Positions 7,674 to 15,752 are shown, numbered from the stretch's first letter. The stretch is DNA of 17,926 bases from Armatimonadota bacterium (GCA_011773575.1 WVXJ01000124.1:2498-20423), one strand, 5' to 3'. The notes: generated by a model from the sequence alone, not told the origin. Program-made: numbers and translations.

Positions 7674-8050
7674 TTGTCGAACTCAGCGACCAGACGCATA
7701 AGAAAAGACACGCTGGAAATGGCATTATCCCCGTTGCGAGGGCCCTGCGGGGTCTATCGCAAGTTTGCTTCAATAGGCCGATCTCTTGTCAGAGGGCCGA
7801 TTCCGAGAAAGGAGGTGAATCGCGCAGTTTGCGCGGGCCTTGTGCTTTAGCATCTCCACCATCACCCGCGCCAATCAGAGGAAGAAGGCCGGCGAGAGTA
7901 TTGTATAGGCCTTGTAAACAGCAGGGCAATCGCGAAAGACTTTGAGGGGACGGGAGAGGGAACAAGGTTGCTTGCCCGATCTCCTCGGACACTCTTTCGT
8001 GATTTGAAAAACCGAATAGAAGTACGAATCGAACTAAGGAGGTACAACGA
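7674..8050 (+). promoter_or_regulatory. Long, hairpin-rich leader of the SLH porin gene; no gene seen
   Basis: No convincing reading frame lies here. What is visible: a hairpin with arms TTGCGA 7734-7739 and TCGCAA 7757-7762, with an inner CCC/GGG pairing; an 11-base perfect match to the anti-Shine-Dalgarno sequence (AAAGGAGGTGA, 7808-7818) with no suitably spaced start codon; immediately after it a perfect 6-bp hairpin, CGCGCA-GTT-TGCGCG (7821-7835); two copies of GGCCTTGT (7836-7843, 7908-7915); a hairpin at 7952-7985 (GGGAGA pairing with TCTCCT, inner GGG/CCC); and the true ribosome site AAGGAGG at 8036-8042. Long leaders are common on highly expressed surface-layer genes, where they stabilise mRNA. 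I cannot match this one to a known riboswitch class. Confidence 0.5.
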
Positions 8051-10087
8051 ATGTCCAAGAAGATTGGGCTGTTAGTCGCGGTTGCTATTTTGGCCGCAGT
8101 CGCAGCCCCCGCGTTCGCCCAGGGCGCTTTTGAAGATGTGCCCATGGATCACTGGGCCTACCAAGCGGTGGATATGCTCACCCAGGCAGGCCTGGTTGAG
8201 GGCTATCCCGATGGAGAATTCAAGGGCGACCGGCCGATGACTCGCTATGAGTTTGCAATGATCATAGCGAGAGCGCTGCAGTCAGGCGCCCTTGCGGGAC
8301 CACCGGGACCACCGGGACCGCCGGGAACGCCGGGTGAAGCAGGAAGGCCGACCGCCATACCCTTGGCGCGCGGGCTGACTCCTGAGCAGGAGGCTCTGCT
8401 GGCGAAACTCCAGAAGGAGTTCATGCCAGAACTGAAGCGACTGCGCAGCAATGTGGACGAATTGGAAAGACGCGTAAGTGCACTGGAAGGGATGCCGACT
8501 GCGAAGGCGGCGAAGTTGTCCGTCAGCGGCGGTGTCAGTGTTCGCACTGGGCTTTCCGGCACCGAACTCGAATTCGGCGCCAATGACAGCACCGGCTACC
8601 CATATCCGGGAATCGGCGGACCGTTGGGCTACGAGGAACTCTGGTTTGACCCGGTCGAATGGGGCGGGATCAATATCCCAATCCTCGTAGGCGCGGCATG
8701 GGACTCCTCGGCTGGCCAAAGCATCCCTATCTCGGATGCGGTGAAAGATGCGTTTGCGGCTCCGGACTTCATGACCATGAGGACCGAAGTTGCCTTTGAC
8801 GCGAACCTGGGCTCCGGCGTGACGGCGAGGGCAGTTCTTCTCGCTGATCCGCGCGGCAACCTGGTTGCTCCGTATGCCGAAGTGGACGACTGGAACCTCG
8901 GCAGCGAGCAAATCTTGTCGAACCAGACTCCCAACATCTACTACAGTGATGGGATAATGGACTCGGTGCGCGTCGATGAGGCCTGGCTGAGGTACGAGAC
9001 TCGGTTGATTCGGCCCATCGTCATCACTGCCGGTAAACAGTACTGGGGATTTGGGACCGGCCTGTTGGCGAACAACAGCCAGCAAGCGACCAAAGCGCTG
9101 AGAGTGGATATCGCCCTCACAGGTGATGCGATGGGTGATGGCATTTGCTGGTCCTCTGTTCTCGGTGCACTTGATCGGGAGGCTTTCGGCGGCTTGACTG
9201 CAGGATTGCCGAGGTGGCCCGATCCGGTCACCACTACTGAGAACGGCGGCATGGACAACTATGCTGTCCACTCCCTGAGCATCCCCTTCTCTGACGACTG
9301 GACCCTCGGCGGCAACCTCGTCGACACCGGGTTCGGTGCTGAGCGAGGCTGGAGCGCGGATGTGAAAGGCAAGTTGTTTGGCCTTGACCTCTGGGCCGAG
9401 TGGGCGGAACTCACGAACTTCGCGGACGGCAGCGAAGTCACCGCAGCCACCACTCCGGTTAAACTGGGCAAGGAAGATAATGCCTTGCTGGTCGGCCTTG
9501 GATATGACAGCGACGACCTTGCGATCGTAGGCCAGTATGGAGAGATTGAACCTCTCTTCGCTCTGACCGACGTGGGCAAGGGCTGGGATCCAGTAGGCAT
9601 GGGAGCCGTCCTGACGGCGGGCGGAAGCTCGGCGACCAATGGCTACCTCAACCTGCCGTTGACCCTGATGCACCCGGTGGAGGAGTTTAATCCCCACTAC
9701 ATCAACTGGGTGGATCGCCCGCTTTTCCTGGATGCAACCAATGTTGCCAAGGGCTATGAGGTGGGCGTGACTTTGAAGCGGATTCTGGGTGAGCGCAGCC
9801 CGGTCTCCATCCGCTACTATGATGGAGAGGCTTATACAGAGGACTATCTTGGCTGGCTGTTCACTGACGGTGCCAGCGCCAACAAGCCCTCCGAATGGCG
9901 GGATGCTGACCCGGTTTGGGCGGTTACCCTCACCCATCACTTCACCGACTGTCTGACTGCTAACCTCACTTATGGACAGCGTGAGGTCGACAATATTATG
10001 TCACCGAACAACCCGGATTTCGGTGCAACGACAAACGACGATGATCCCATCAAGGTTCTGCGCCTGGATCTGAGCGTAGCTTTCTAG
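8051..10087 (+). CDS. SLH-domain outer-membrane porin-like protein (OmpM/SlpA type)
   Basis: 678 residues. A signal peptide (1-23, cleavage after AFA) is followed by one SLH domain at about 25-76 (FEDVPMDHWAYQAV through TRYEFAMIIARAL), which would bind the cell-wall polysaccharide. Next come a collagen-like linker of GPP triplets at about 83-98 and a predicted coiled coil at about 109-148. The remainder, from about 155, is rich in alternating beta strands and ends in LRLDLSVAF, with the C-terminal phenylalanine typical of outer-membrane beta-barrels. This is the architecture of OmpM/SlpA-type proteins that join the outer membrane to the peptidoglycan and serve as porins. The start is set by AAGGAGG eight bases before ATG 8051. 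It has its own promoter and terminator, so it is probably a single, strongly expressed gene. The barrel family itself is not identified. Confidence 0.88.
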   Translation: MSKKIGLLVAVAILAAVAAPAFAQGAFEDVPMDHWAYQAVDMLTQAGLVEGYPDGEFKGDRPMTRYEFAMIIARALQSGALAGPPGPPGPPGTPGEAGRPTAIPLARGLTPEQEALLAKLQKEFMPELKRLRSNVDELERRVSALEGMPTAKAAKLSVSGGVSVRTGLSGTELEFGANDSTGYPYPGIGGPLGYEELWFDPVEWGGINIPILVGAAWDSSAGQSIPISDAVKDAFAAPDFMTMRTEVAFDANLGSGVTARAVLLADPRGNLVAPYAEVDDWNLGSEQILSNQTPNIYYSDGIMDSVRVDEAWLRYETRLIRPIVITAGKQYWGFGTGLLANNSQQATKALRVDIALTGDAMGDGICWSSVLGALDREAFGGLTAGLPRWPDPVTTTENGGMDNYAVHSLSIPFSDDWTLGGNLVDTGFGAERGWSADVKGKLFGLDLWAEWAELTNFADGSEVTAATTPVKLGKEDNALLVGLGYDSDDLAIVGQYGEIEPLFALTDVGKGWDPVGMGAVLTAGGSSATNGYLNLPLTLMHPVEEFNPHYINWVDRPLFLDATNVAKGYEVGVTLKRILGERSPVSIRYYDGEAYTEDYLGWLFTDGASANKPSEWRDADPVWAVTLTHHFTDCLTANLTYGQREVDNIMSPNNPDFGATTNDDDPIKVLRLDLSVAF

Positions 10088-10117
10088 CAACCAGGTAGAA
10101 TCTTGAGGGAATGGACC

Positions 10118-10148
10118 TTCGGGACGGGGTCTCGTACCCCGTCCCGAA
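10118..10148 (+). terminator. Intrinsic terminator of the SLH porin gene
   Basis: A perfect 13-bp stem (TTCGGGACGGGGT and its complement) with a 5-base loop CTCGT starts 30 bases after the stop codon. It is followed directly by TCTTTT. This is a textbook rho-independent terminator. Confidence 0.92.
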
Positions 10149-10302
10149 TCTTTTGCCCCGGATATAGCGCGTCTGGCCAAACAGCAAACCTCGCTGTATT
10201 AGCATGTGACAGGCAGACTTTCTGCTTGTTCTTATTGTCAAGATATGGAGCAAACAAATGGAACCTTTGAAACCTTTCCGTACCATGTGTCGTCAATATA
10301 TG

Positions 10303-10331
10303 TTGAATCAGGCGATATCCAAGCGTATTAT
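10303..10331 (+). promoter_or_regulatory. Candidate promoter for the tyrosine-rich secreted protein
   Basis: TTGAAT (10303-10308) and TATTAT (10326-10331) are 17 bases apart, with four and five of six matches to the sigma-70 consensus. The predicted start near 10338 leaves about 60 bases before the start codon. The stretch from the previous terminator (10149) to 10396 holds nothing else that I recognise. Confidence 0.55.
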
Positions 10332-10396
10332 AGAAGTGGGATTGAATTCCCGAGCCGAGACGATTGCGCGTTCGTCAGGTGGAAAGGAGTATGGCG

Positions 10397-12124
10397 ATGA
10401 CTCGGCGCACAATAAAGTGGAAAGGTTTCGGAATCTTCGCCGTAATGGGGACGACGGCCCTCATCTTTGCTCTCCCTATAGGCGCGGAAGAGGCTGCCCA
10501 AGAGGCCAGATCAAGCGGAGGAGATGTTTCAATTGAGCGCTCCTCAAATGGGCGTAGGGCCTTTCCCGTATCCGCCCGAGAGGCACGCGCGAAAGAAAAG
10601 GCGGCGAGGCGCGCAGAGCGTTTAAACAAGCGGAGCGCCGGCGATACTCACCCGCTTATCAGCAAACCTTTGAAGGGAGAAAGGACCGATTTCCGCTTGA
10701 TCCCCGAGCAGCAGCGGAAGACGGAATCGGCTCAGTCTTCAGACAAACCGGAGAAAGCCTTCACGCAAAAAGATCCCCGTCACGTGACAAGGCGATGGTA
10801 TACCGGAGATAGGACGTATGCCGGACTCGGCCGCGATAACATCCGTTGGGTTTCATCCGCTGCAACTGAGGAAGAAGATAGCGTTGCCACCCGGGATGTC
10901 GAGAGATCATCCAAGCACGAAAAGCAGAACGCGCGAGAAACACGAAAATCCCGCGGCAGCCGCCAGGCCATACCGGTGGAGCAACCTGTCCTTCAACGAA
11001 TCGACCCGAGAGAGATCAAGAGCGAAATGGTGGATCCTAGTGCATCCGCTGCGCCCGCGCAGCCTGTCGTCGATCCCCGTGCGTATCGGCCCGATGCGCA
11101 ACCCACTTCCGCGGTGCAGATGAAGCGGAGCAGCAGCCACTGGCAGGAACGGCTGCGGGAACGAATCCGTCACGAGAATTCGCAGGTCAGCCAGGCTGCG
11201 GGGGCAGCGCCAGAACAAAGCGTTGTCCATGTACCAGGAGGCAGAACTGTCAAACCCAGAGTAGTCCACAGGCCTGCGAACACCGTCATTCACGCTAATT
11301 ACAAGCACATCAGTCCGCGCTTTGGGCATCCCGGGTATCGCCATACTCTGGTCCCCAGATTGGTCAACACATACTCTGTTGGCTACTGGCTGAGGTATGA
11401 CGACGGCAGATCCTCGGCGGGAGTGCACTACGGCGTGCCGCATCATCGCCATCAACACTACCGACATCGTCGTCCCGTCTCTCTGGTCTTCTACTACCCT
11501 TACTATTTCGATGACCCGTACTATACCGGTTTCTGGTATGCGGGCTACTACCCCAGTGTCTACTACTATTACGGTTGGCTGCCTCGCTGGTGCAATCCGC
11601 CCGGAACTGTGATCTATAGAAGTGATCCGTATCCCTTCTATTACAGCAGGTACAGCGGGTATGGCTGGCCCAGTTATTACTACTACTCAGGTGCGCCCAG
11701 GCTGGATAGAGACGGGGTGGACAGGGCGCTGGTGGATATTCGCTACGCCTGGCTGGAAGGAGACATTGACCGGCTTGCATATTACATCCGGCAGGATGAG
11801 AAAATAAGCGTGTATTTCGACAACGACTATTCGTATTCACTGTCGGCAGATGATTACTACACAATGACCCTGGATGCTATGAGCACCGTCAAGACTCTGG
11901 ATATGGTCTTCAGTGAGCCGACCTGGATCAACTCCCTTGAGATCTTCGTTACGGGCCGGCACATATTCCGTGACCCGGACGATGAACACCAGACGGTATA
12001 TGTGTCTTATCGCCTGCATCGTTATGGAGGCAAATGGTATATCATAGGCATCGGGTCTTCCCCCAATCCAATCAGAAACATCTACAAAGATTTCCGCTAC
12101 GACGATTACGGATACAGGCATTGA
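10397..12124 (+). CDS. Secreted tyrosine-rich protein with C-terminal NTF2-like domain, function unknown
   Basis: 575 residues, not matched to a named family. Residues 1-30 form a signal peptide (basic n-region, hydrophobic core ending ALPIGA). About 30-330 is low-complexity, charged, rich in Arg, Ser, Glu and Gln, and probably disordered. About 355-435 is extremely rich in Tyr, Pro, Trp and His (for example YYPYYFDDPYY and SVYYYYGWLP), like surface or adhesive low-complexity segments. About 440-560 looks folded: a helix (VDRALVDIRYAWLEGDIDRLAYYI) followed by strands ending GGKWYIIGIGSSP, which resembles SnoaL/NTF2-like domains. ATG 10397 is chosen because AAAGGAG at 10383-10389 is seven bases upstream; an in-frame ATG at 10391 is only one base from it. 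It has its own promoter and terminator. An envelope role is inferred only from secretion. Confidence 0.8.
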   Translation: MTRRTIKWKGFGIFAVMGTTALIFALPIGAEEAAQEARSSGGDVSIERSSNGRRAFPVSAREARAKEKAARRAERLNKRSAGDTHPLISKPLKGERTDFRLIPEQQRKTESAQSSDKPEKAFTQKDPRHVTRRWYTGDRTYAGLGRDNIRWVSSAATEEEDSVATRDVERSSKHEKQNARETRKSRGSRQAIPVEQPVLQRIDPREIKSEMVDPSASAAPAQPVVDPRAYRPDAQPTSAVQMKRSSSHWQERLRERIRHENSQVSQAAGAAPEQSVVHVPGGRTVKPRVVHRPANTVIHANYKHISPRFGHPGYRHTLVPRLVNTYSVGYWLRYDDGRSSAGVHYGVPHHRHQHYRHRRPVSLVFYYPYYFDDPYYTGFWYAGYYPSVYYYYGWLPRWCNPPGTVIYRSDPYPFYYSRYSGYGWPSYYYYSGAPRLDRDGVDRALVDIRYAWLEGDIDRLAYYIRQDEKISVYFDNDYSYSLSADDYYTMTLDAMSTVKTLDMVFSEPTWINSLEIFVTGRHIFRDPDDEHQTVYVSYRLHRYGGKWYIIGIGSSPNPIRNIYKDFRYDDYGYRH

Positions 12125-12164
12125 AGCAGAGATAGAATAAGTGCTTGGGGCAGCCAGCCCCTAA

Positions 12165-12196
12165 AACCGCTGTCCGCCTTTTGGCGGGCAGCGGTT
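12165..12196 (+). terminator. Intrinsic terminator after the tyrosine-rich protein gene
   Basis: A 14-bp stem, AACCGCTGTCCGCC against GGCGGGCAGCGGTT (one T-G pair), with a TTTT loop, followed by CTGTTTAC. A smaller hairpin, GGGGC-agcca-GCCCC, precedes it at 12147-12161. Its presence shows that the open frame running from 12145 into holA cannot be coding over its first part. Confidence 0.85.
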
Positions 12197-12267
12197 CTGT
12201 TTACAGCGCCGGGCTTACAGGAAATTCCCTCTTCAACAGAGAACTATGTGGTGGAGCGGAAATCCCC

Positions 12268-13458
12268 TTGGCTGAACATTCCTGGAAAGACTATTCAAAG
12301 AAACCCCTCAGCGAGCCAGACCGGCTGCGGGAATGCTCAGTATGGCTTTTGGCGGGAGAGGAGGGCTGGCTGCGCCGTGAGTTTCAGGAGCGCCTGCTGG
12401 GCGCTCTTCTCTCTGAGGAGGAGCGCACCTTGGGTTTGGAGGTCTTTGACCTGACCCCTGGGCTGCTTCGCACACAGCCCCCGGAAGGCAGTTGGGCAAG
12501 AAGGATTGTGGGGGCCGCCAACACCCTGCCCTTTCTCAGCCCGCGCAGGGTAGTGGTTGTGGGCGAAGCCCATCTCTTGCCCGCGGCCGAACAGCAGGAG
12601 ATTGTCTCCGCTCTGAAGACGCTTCCGGAGACCACCATTTTGATCCTCTCCTCCTCGGAAACGGCCGGCAAGAAACGGAGCCGGCTTTCCTCGAAACTGT
12701 CCACAGCCGTGAAGAAAGCGGGAAATGTCGTCCGCTTCGATGCTTTGAAACCGGGGGAGGCAATAGCCTGGGCGCAAGAAGAGGCGCGCAAATCCGGAAA
12801 GCGTCTGGAGTCAAGCGCGGCCACTTTCCTGGTGAGTAAGCGCCTGGGTACGGATTTGGGAAGTCTGAAACAGGAGATTGACAAACTCGTGCTTTTTGTC
12901 GGCTCACTTCCGGCAATCAAGGTTGCCCATATCGAAGAGATGACACCCCGGCTGTTGGAGGACCGTGTCTTTGAGCTCACGGACGCGCTGTCTTCAGGGA
13001 AATCCGGCCAGGCGCTTGCCTTCACACTGCTTCGCCGTTTCGTCAGTTCAAAAGAGGATGCAATCTGGGTGCTTGCAACAATTGCCAGCCATTTCCGGCT
13101 TTTGTGGCAGACGAAGTGGCTGCTGGAAAGAGGTTGGAGGCCTGGACAGCCTGTGAAGGATTTCGATGAGGAAGGGAGAGTTCTGCTGGAGGGGAAAGAT
13201 TCCGTTGAAGCCGTATTCGCCCGACCCAAGATCTCCTGGAAGATACCCAGATTCGCGGAACAGGCGCGGCGATTCACTTGGCCCCAACTTGAACAGGCTT
13301 TCCGCTCCCTCGCTCAATGCGACCTCGCCCTGAAAGGGCTTTCCTCACCGCCCCGCAATGATCCCGGGCTGGCTCTGGAACTGGCGCTGATCTCTCTTTT
13401 CCCCGCTTCGAAGGGACCCAGTGTAAGAAGGCGCGAAGAAGTCAAACGAACGGCATGA
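12268..13458 (+). CDS. holA: DNA polymerase III delta subunit (clamp loader)
   Basis: HolA opens the sliding beta clamp as part of the clamp-loader complex. The product shows the family pattern: WLLAGEEGWLRREF near residues 26-39 (the degenerate nucleotide-site region), then RRVVVVGEAHLLP and TTILILSSSETAGKKRSRL in the AAA-like fold. The lid region follows (about residues 160-225, with ATFLVSKRLGTDLGSLKQEIDKL), and the C-terminal helical collar contains the DRVFELTDAL and SHFRLLWQTKWL helices. Length is 396 residues with the proposed start; the family is usually around 330-350, so the N-terminus is slightly long. The start is uncertain: TTG 12268 is the first usable start codon after the terminator, with GGAG 11 bases upstream. 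The 3' end lies only seven bases from the converging glycosyltransferase gene. Confidence 0.9.
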   Translation: MAEHSWKDYSKKPLSEPDRLRECSVWLLAGEEGWLRREFQERLLGALLSEEERTLGLEVFDLTPGLLRTQPPEGSWARRIVGAANTLPFLSPRRVVVVGEAHLLPAAEQQEIVSALKTLPETTILILSSSETAGKKRSRLSSKLSTAVKKAGNVVRFDALKPGEAIAWAQEEARKSGKRLESSAATFLVSKRLGTDLGSLKQEIDKLVLFVGSLPAIKVAHIEEMTPRLLEDRVFELTDALSSGKSGQALAFTLLRRFVSSKEDAIWVLATIASHFRLLWQTKWLLERGWRPGQPVKDFDEEGRVLLEGKDSVEAVFARPKISWKIPRFAEQARRFTWPQLEQAFRSLAQCDLALKGLSSPPRNDPGLALELALISLFPASKGPSVRRREEVKRTA

Positions 13459-13465
13459 AGAAACA

Positions 13466-15292
13466 TCACTCTTTGCGCCGCTTGAGGGCAGCCTTCAGGG
13501 TCATGCTGAGCAACTGCGGGAGAGAGAAGAGGCGGGGGAGCCTTGTAGGCTGCTGAAGAGTCCGGTACAACCACTCCAGCCCTGCGGCTTGCATCCACTT
13601 GGGCGCTCTCTTGAGGCGGCTGGAGATGACATCAAAGGACCCACCCACCCCGATTGCCACCGGCACTCCCAATTCTTGAAGGTGGTGGGCGATCCATTTT
13701 TCCTGTCTGGGAATGCCCAGGCCAACAAGAAGCACATCGGGGTGGCGTTCGGCGATATCGGCCACCACCTGCGGTTCCTCCTCGGCGGAGAAATAGCCGT
13801 GCATACAGCCCACTATCTGCAAGCCTGGATAGCGCAGGTTGAGGCGCTTTGCAGCTTCATTCACAACTCCCGGCTCCGCACCCAACAGATAGAGTGACCA
13901 GCCGCGTTCCGCCGCCTGTTCACAGACCTTTTCAATCAAGTCGACGCCGGAGACCCGCTGCTCCACAGGCAGACCGAGAACCTTCGCCATCCACACGATA
14001 CCTGCGCCGTCTGCGGTTACGAGATCGGCCGCCTTCATGATGGCGGCGAGTTCCTCATCTTTGTGAGCGCGAACAATAGCAGAGGAGTCGGAGGTAACCA
14101 CCATGTGGGGGCTGCGAGCTTTCACATAGGCGTCTATCTTGGCGAGGGCGCCTCCCATGTCAAGGGTGGCCACAGGTACATCCAAGAACTCTATGCGCTC
14201 TGCGGTTTTCACACCGGCGCGCTGTAATCGAGAGAGGATTCTGGCTGCACAGTAGAAGATTATGAAGCCCGCCACCGCGAACGCTCCCAGCACAGCCAAT
14301 TTCGCCACAAAGGTGACTCTCACCATAGCCGCCAGCAATATCGCCACACCGGTGAAGTAGAGGGTAATGGCGAGAAAGACCGCCACACAGCGGCGCGGGC
14401 TGAGGCCGCCGCGCAGCAGCGCCTCATGCAGAAGTTCCCGCCTTCTTCCCAGTGAAAAGGAGAGGCGTTTTTGGGCGCCTCCGTAGACAAAGGCATAGGT
14501 GGCCTCGACCAGAGGCACCCCCAGAAGTAACAAGGGCGCGGCGAGCAGGAGGAAAGCGGTGTTCTTGAGGAATCCGACCACAGTCAACAGCCCCAGAGCA
14601 AAGCCCATTACCCAGTGACCGGCCGCGCCCTGGGAGAGGGGCATCCACGGCTCATGAGCCTCGTTCTGATTTTGCCGCGCCCCGGCGGAGACGAAAGGAA
14701 AGCCTAGAAAGAGTTCATGGGGAAAGGCGCCGAGCGCGGCCCCGGCGATTCCGCACGCCAGAGGAGCGGTGAGATAGGAGTGAGTACCGAAGACGATTTG
14801 AGCGACTGCAAAGAAGCCCAGAGAAACGATGGCGACCAGTCCGCTGGTAAGGCCGGGCAAGCGCCGGCAGAGGATGACCGCCCCGGCCACCGCCAGGATC
14901 CAAGTGATGGTCGCCACCGCGGACCAACGCCCCAATTCTACGAAATGGAGGAAGAACGGAGGCTTGAGCTCGTGGATCAGGAATCCCTCCCGGGTGGCCC
15001 AGAAGGCTATTCCTATCCCCAACAACAATTGTGTCCAGCGAGACAAGCGCAATAAGTCCGCCAGCGTTCCGGCAACAAAGGCCGCCAGCAGTATCCACAA
15101 CAGAGCTCTTGTCTCGGGATGGTCGGCTGAATGCAGCCACAATGGAACAGCTATCCCTATGCTCAGAGAAAGTCCGAAAAGGGCCTCAGCACCCCTTCTT
15201 CGCAGCCGAAGGCGCTGAGCCAGCCCGCGAAGGAGGAATTGGCCCCCGAAAGAGATGAGAAACGCCGACGACAGAATCAGCAATGGGCCCAT
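13466..15292 (-). CDS. Fusion: degenerate WecA/MraY-like membrane module plus WecG/TagA/CpsF glycosyltransferase
   Basis: 608 residues. The C-terminal part (about 368-590) is a WecG/TagA/CpsF transferase, which adds an N-acetylmannosamine-type sugar to a polyprenyl-linked acceptor in wall or surface polysaccharide synthesis. It has the ADGAGIVW segment with its conserved aspartate, the GYF phrase, LLVGLGIPRQEKWI, GVGGSFD and RAPKWMQAAGLEWLYR. The N-terminal part (about 1-350) has some ten hydrophobic segments whose layout follows WecA/MraY phosphosugar transferases, but the catalytic motifs are gone. GTLADLLRLS replaces the usual G-DD-LS motif. Residues 138-151, ending PGLTSGL, replace the N..N..DGLDGL motif. 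The FMGD and histidine-rich motifs are also missing. ATG 15292 is chosen over a longer open frame because GGGAG lies six bases upstream. It converges with holA. Glycosyltransferase: confident. Pseudoenzyme: inferred. Confidence 0.88.
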   Translation of the reverse strand: MGPLLILSSAFLISFGGQFLLRGLAQRLRLRRRGAEALFGLSLSIGIAVPLWLHSADHPETRALLWILLAAFVAGTLADLLRLSRWTQLLLGIGIAFWATREGFLIHELKPPFFLHFVELGRWSAVATITWILAVAGAVILCRRLPGLTSGLVAIVSLGFFAVAQIVFGTHSYLTAPLACGIAGAALGAFPHELFLGFPFVSAGARQNQNEAHEPWMPLSQGAAGHWVMGFALGLLTVVGFLKNTAFLLLAAPLLLLGVPLVEATYAFVYGGAQKRLSFSLGRRRELLHEALLRGGLSPRRCVAVFLAITLYFTGVAILLAAMVRVTFVAKLAVLGAFAVAGFIIFYCAARILSRLQRAGVKTAERIEFLDVPVATLDMGGALAKIDAYVKARSPHMVVTSDSSAIVRAHKDEELAAIMKAADLVTADGAGIVWMAKVLGLPVEQRVSGVDLIEKVCEQAAERGWSLYLLGAEPGVVNEAAKRLNLRYPGLQIVGCMHGYFSAEEEPQVVADIAERHPDVLLVGLGIPRQEKWIAHHLQELGVPVAIGVGGSFDVISSRLKRAPKWMQAAGLEWLYRTLQQPTRLPRLFSLPQLLSMTLKAALKRRKE

Positions 15293-15455
15293 CTGTGTCT
15301 CCCGCTCCTGCGCTGTGGAGACGGCAGTAGGAGCGAAACCGCTTGCCGTTTCATGGCAACATACCCTAGCACACACATGATCGCTCTATAATCAACCTTC
15401 GGTAGGAAGGAGATTCTGACACTCCAGGCGAACTCGGCCATCTAAGGGAATCCTA

Positions 15456-15483
15456 TTCATAAGCAGTTTTCATAGTATATAAT
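15456..15483 (+). promoter_or_regulatory. Candidate promoter for the small cysteine protein
   Basis: TTCATA (15456-15461) and a perfect TATAAT (15478-15483) are 16 bases apart in an AT-rich patch. The predicted start near 15490 places the ribosome site AAGGGAG (15491-15497) almost at the 5' end of the transcript. Confidence 0.6.
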
Positions 15484-15503
15484 AATATCCAAGGGAGTCT
15501 ATT

Positions 15504-15752
15504 ATGCCGATAGGGCCGGACAAAGAAGTTGTCCACAAAGTATGTCCCTTCAAGGCTGCGGCGGGAGTGGGCCGTCAGCAGGAAGTGGGGCGCGCCACCT
15601 CTCCCCGGGAGATGTGCACCCACGCCTGTGCCCTGTATGACAACAAGGAGGGTGCCTGTGCCATTCTAGTTCTGGCGATAAAGATGTCACAGCCTCTCAC
15701 CATCGTGCTCCAGGGGATGGATACAGACGCGCTGGAGAAGCGTCTCCTATAA
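15504..15752 (+). CDS. Small four-cysteine protein, probable metal binder, function unknown
   Basis: 82 residues, with the start well supported by AAGGGAG six bases upstream and a promoter just before it. Four cysteines are placed as CPF (Cys14), CTHACALYD (Cys38 and Cys42) and EGACAI (Cys52). A C-x3-C-ALYD-x5-C arrangement after a leading CPF is seen in many small unnamed bacterial proteins and suggests a zinc or iron-sulfur site. That binding is inferred. The last 25 residues (from about 57) look like an amphipathic helix-strand-helix without cysteines. It has no signal peptide, so it is probably cytoplasmic. It is divergent from the glycosyltransferase fusion gene and appears to be transcribed alone. 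I see no clear terminator after it. Confidence 0.7.
   Translation: MPIGPDKEVVHKVCPFKAAAGVGRQQEVGRATSPREMCTHACALYDNKEGACAILVLAIKMSQPLTIVLQGMDTDALEKRLL

Noticed and set aside
7644..7850. A 68-codon plus-strand frame in the SLH porin leader.
   Set aside because: Its start lies inside the predicted promoter, its codon use is unlike the neighbours, and hairpins run through it.
7919..7985. A possible cyclic-di-GMP (GEMM-I) riboswitch, suggested by AGGGCAATCGCGAAAG.
   Set aside because: The conserved GGACGCAAAGCC half and the tetraloop-receptor stem of that class are not found, so the likeness is superficial.
8282..9940. A 552-codon minus-strand frame opposite the SLH porin.
   Set aside because: It is a complementary shadow of a strongly biased gene; it has no ribosome site or recognisable domain, while the plus strand encodes a clear SLH protein.
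12145..12267. An upstream extension of holA from an earlier in-frame start.
   Set aside because: It would translate through a strong intrinsic terminator, and these residues have no counterpart in HolA proteins.
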